Positions 62,846-64,000 of a DNA stretch of 64,000 nucleotides are shown piece after piece. The notes beneath the pieces were generated by a model. That model saw only the letters and a program-made list of their open reading frames with translations, had not been told where the DNA came from and searched no databases. The stretch is from DAOPZC01 sp035353175. Its GTDB lineage: Bacteria; Verrucomicrobiota; Kiritimatiellia; RFP12; UBA1067. The translations under genes and the position numbers were made by a program. The stretch spans positions 158,579 to 222,578 of the forward strand of contig DAOPZC010000002.1 of the NCBI GenBank assembly GCA_035353175.1. The letters run 5' to 3'. Positions within the stretch are counted from its first letter, which is position 1. Each line of letters begins with the position of its first letter.

Positions 62846-64000
62846 ATGCAGACCATGAACGAACCCTGTAAAACCATCCGTCATTTCAAGAGCGCGGCGG
62901 ACTACCGCAAGAATTTCGTCATCCGCGAACAGATCGACAAATACCTGCCCGGCGGCAAGCATTTCATCGACGACGGCGAGATCCTCGCCAAATTGTCTGG
63001 GGCCGCCGCGGAGCGGGCGAATGATCCGGTCCGCGTCCGGGAGATCCTGGCGAAGTCCCGCGCGATCGAGACGCTCCTGCCGGAAGAGACCGCGACGCTG
63101 ATCCACGTGACCGACCCCGCGCTGCTCAAGGAGATGGAAGAGACCGCGCTGGCGGTGAAGACCTCGGTGTACGACAACCGCATCGTGATGTTCGCGCCGC
63201 TCTACATGAGCAACCTCTGTGTCAACCGATGCGCCTATTGCGGCTTCCGCTGCGGCAACGAGGACCAGAAGCGCCGCATGCTGACGATGGAGGAGGTCCG
63301 CCAGGAGATCGACGTGCTGGCCGGCAAGATCGGCCACAAGCGCCTGATCGCCGTGTACGGCGAGCATCCCGACACCTCGACCGAGTATTTCGCGGACACC
63401 ATCCGCACCATCTATGACCGCCAGGTGAAGTCGCCGCGCGGAACGACGGTCGGCATCCGGCGCGTGAACGTCAATGCCGCGCCGCTGCCGGTCGAGGATC
63501 TCCGCGTGTTGAAGCAGGTCGGCATCGGAACGTTCCAGGTGTTCCAGGAGACCTATCATCGCGCGACCTACGCCAAGCTGCATCCCTCGGACACGGTGAA
63601 AGGGGACTACGACTGGCGCACGACCTGCTTCCACCGCTGCCTGGAGGCGGGCGTGGACGATGTCGGCATGGGGGTCTTGTACGGGCTGTACGATTGGAAG
63701 TTTGAGCTGATGGCTTCGATTTACCACGCGCGCGACTTGGAGCGCCAGTTCGGAATCGGGCCGCACACCATCTCCTTCCCGCGGCTTGAGCCCGCGAGCG
63801 GCACCGACGTGCCGACGACTTCGCCGTATCTGATCGACGACGCGACGATGCGCCGCATCTTGATCATCACCCGCCTTTCTGTTCCCTATACCGGCATGAT
63901 CGTGACGTGCCGCGAGCGGCCCGAATCGCGCGACGCCTTCGTGCGCTGCGGCATCACGCAGATGGACGCGAGCAGCAATATCGCGATCAAGGGCTACAGC
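62846..64000 (+). CDS. hydG: [FeFe]-hydrogenase H-cluster maturase HydG (partial, runs off right edge)
   Basis: HydG is a radical SAM tyrosine lyase that makes the CO and CN ligands of the H-cluster. The visible 385 codons start MQTMNEPCKTIRHF after AAGGAGAG. The radical SAM cysteines are Cys125, Cys129 and Cys132 in APLYMSNLCVNRCAYCGF (CxxxCxxC); TGMIVTCRERPE and QMDASSNIAIKGYS continue as in HydG. The C-terminal CxxC cluster, which would separate it from ThiH fully, lies beyond the window. The gene implies an anaerobe with [FeFe] hydrogenase. Confidence 0.92.
   Translation, partial: MQTMNEPCKTIRHFKSAADYRKNFVIREQIDKYLPGGKHFIDDGEILAKLSGAAAERANDPVRVREILAKSRAIETLLPEETATLIHVTDPALLKEMEETALAVKTSVYDNRIVMFAPLYMSNLCVNRCAYCGFRCGNEDQKRRMLTMEEVRQEIDVLAGKIGHKRLIAVYGEHPDTSTEYFADTIRTIYDRQVKSPRGTTVGIRRVNVNAAPLPVEDLRVLKQVGIGTFQVFQETYHRATYAKLHPSDTVKGDYDWRTTCFHRCLEAGVDDVGMGVLYGLYDWKFELMASIYHARDLERQFGIGPHTISFPRLEPASGTDVPTTSPYLIDDATMRRILIITRLSVPYTGMIVTCRERPESRDAFVRCGITQMDASSNIAIKGYS

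Overview
The window is a stretch of a high-GC, Gram-negative, probably anaerobic bacterial chromosome. The best guess is the PVC group, near Kiritimatiellota/Verrucomicrobiota. Reasons: a lipid A acyltransferase implies an outer membrane; a [FeFe]-hydrogenase maturase (HydG) points to anaerobic hydrogen metabolism; there is a rich set of secreted glycoside hydrolases, Tat-exported Gfo/Idh/MocA oxidoreductases, autotransporter-associated repeat proteins and GLUG/LamG proteins. The phylum is inferred from gene content only. No tRNA, rRNA, CRISPR array, insertion sequence or prophage gene was recognised.

Layout. 1-1.9 kb: a partial DUF445 membrane protein and a Phd-VapC toxin-antitoxin pair. 2-12.6 kb: glmS, then secreted or metabolic accessory genes (PHP phosphoesterase-like protein, SIMPL protein, GH2 glycosidase, Mpv17-like membrane protein, BNR/sialidase-like protein, PLP aminotransferase). 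12.7-18 kb: a housekeeping run rsmD-coaD-yceD-rpmF-plsX-fabD-fabG-acpP, closed by an intrinsic terminator. It links ribosome maturation, CoA and fatty acid synthesis; fabH is absent from its usual place. 18.4-24.3 kb: four secreted proteins (an unknown, an alpha/beta hydrolase, a LamG-like protein, a GLUG protein). 24.3-28.6 kb, minus strand: an FmdB zinc ribbon and a potABCD polyamine ABC transporter. 28.8-37.5 kb: a secreted protein, two TRL-like lipoproteins with a secreted metallopeptidase, a clan GH-A glycosidase coupled to a U32 peptidase gene, and an MFS transporter.

37.7-39.9 kb: rpsB-tsf with a promoter, a long leader and a strong terminator. 40-48 kb: three tandem mosaic autotransporter-repeat proteins of 841-914 residues. 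48-64 kb: lipid A acyltransferase, a secreted unknown, a two-domain siroheme decarboxylase-like protein, pdxB, DUF2851, a sugar isomerase/epimerase with two Gfo/Idh/MocA oxidoreductases, an alpha-toroid protein, a COG2426 membrane protein, a PP-loop tRNA sulfurtransferase-like protein, an FHA protein, a PQQ propeller protein and the 5' part of hydG.

The most interesting signal is a short C-terminal tag, consensus G-T-hydrophobic-hydrophobic-x-[V/L]-[K/R]-stop. It ends all three tandem repeat proteins and also the otherwise unrelated LamG-like protein 18 kb away, and none of these shows an autotransporter beta-barrel. It could be a sorting or secretion signal. Other leads are mosaic recombination among the three repeat genes, an apparently leaderless antitoxin and rsmD mRNA, a 9-bp inverted repeat before fabD, a VapC lacking one catalytic acid, an endonuclease III-like cysteine cluster on a DUF2851 protein, and a fused siroheme decarboxylase. 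Several sigma-70-type promoters with exact 17-bp spacing were found by eye. All positions and identities were worked out by reading, without alignment software.
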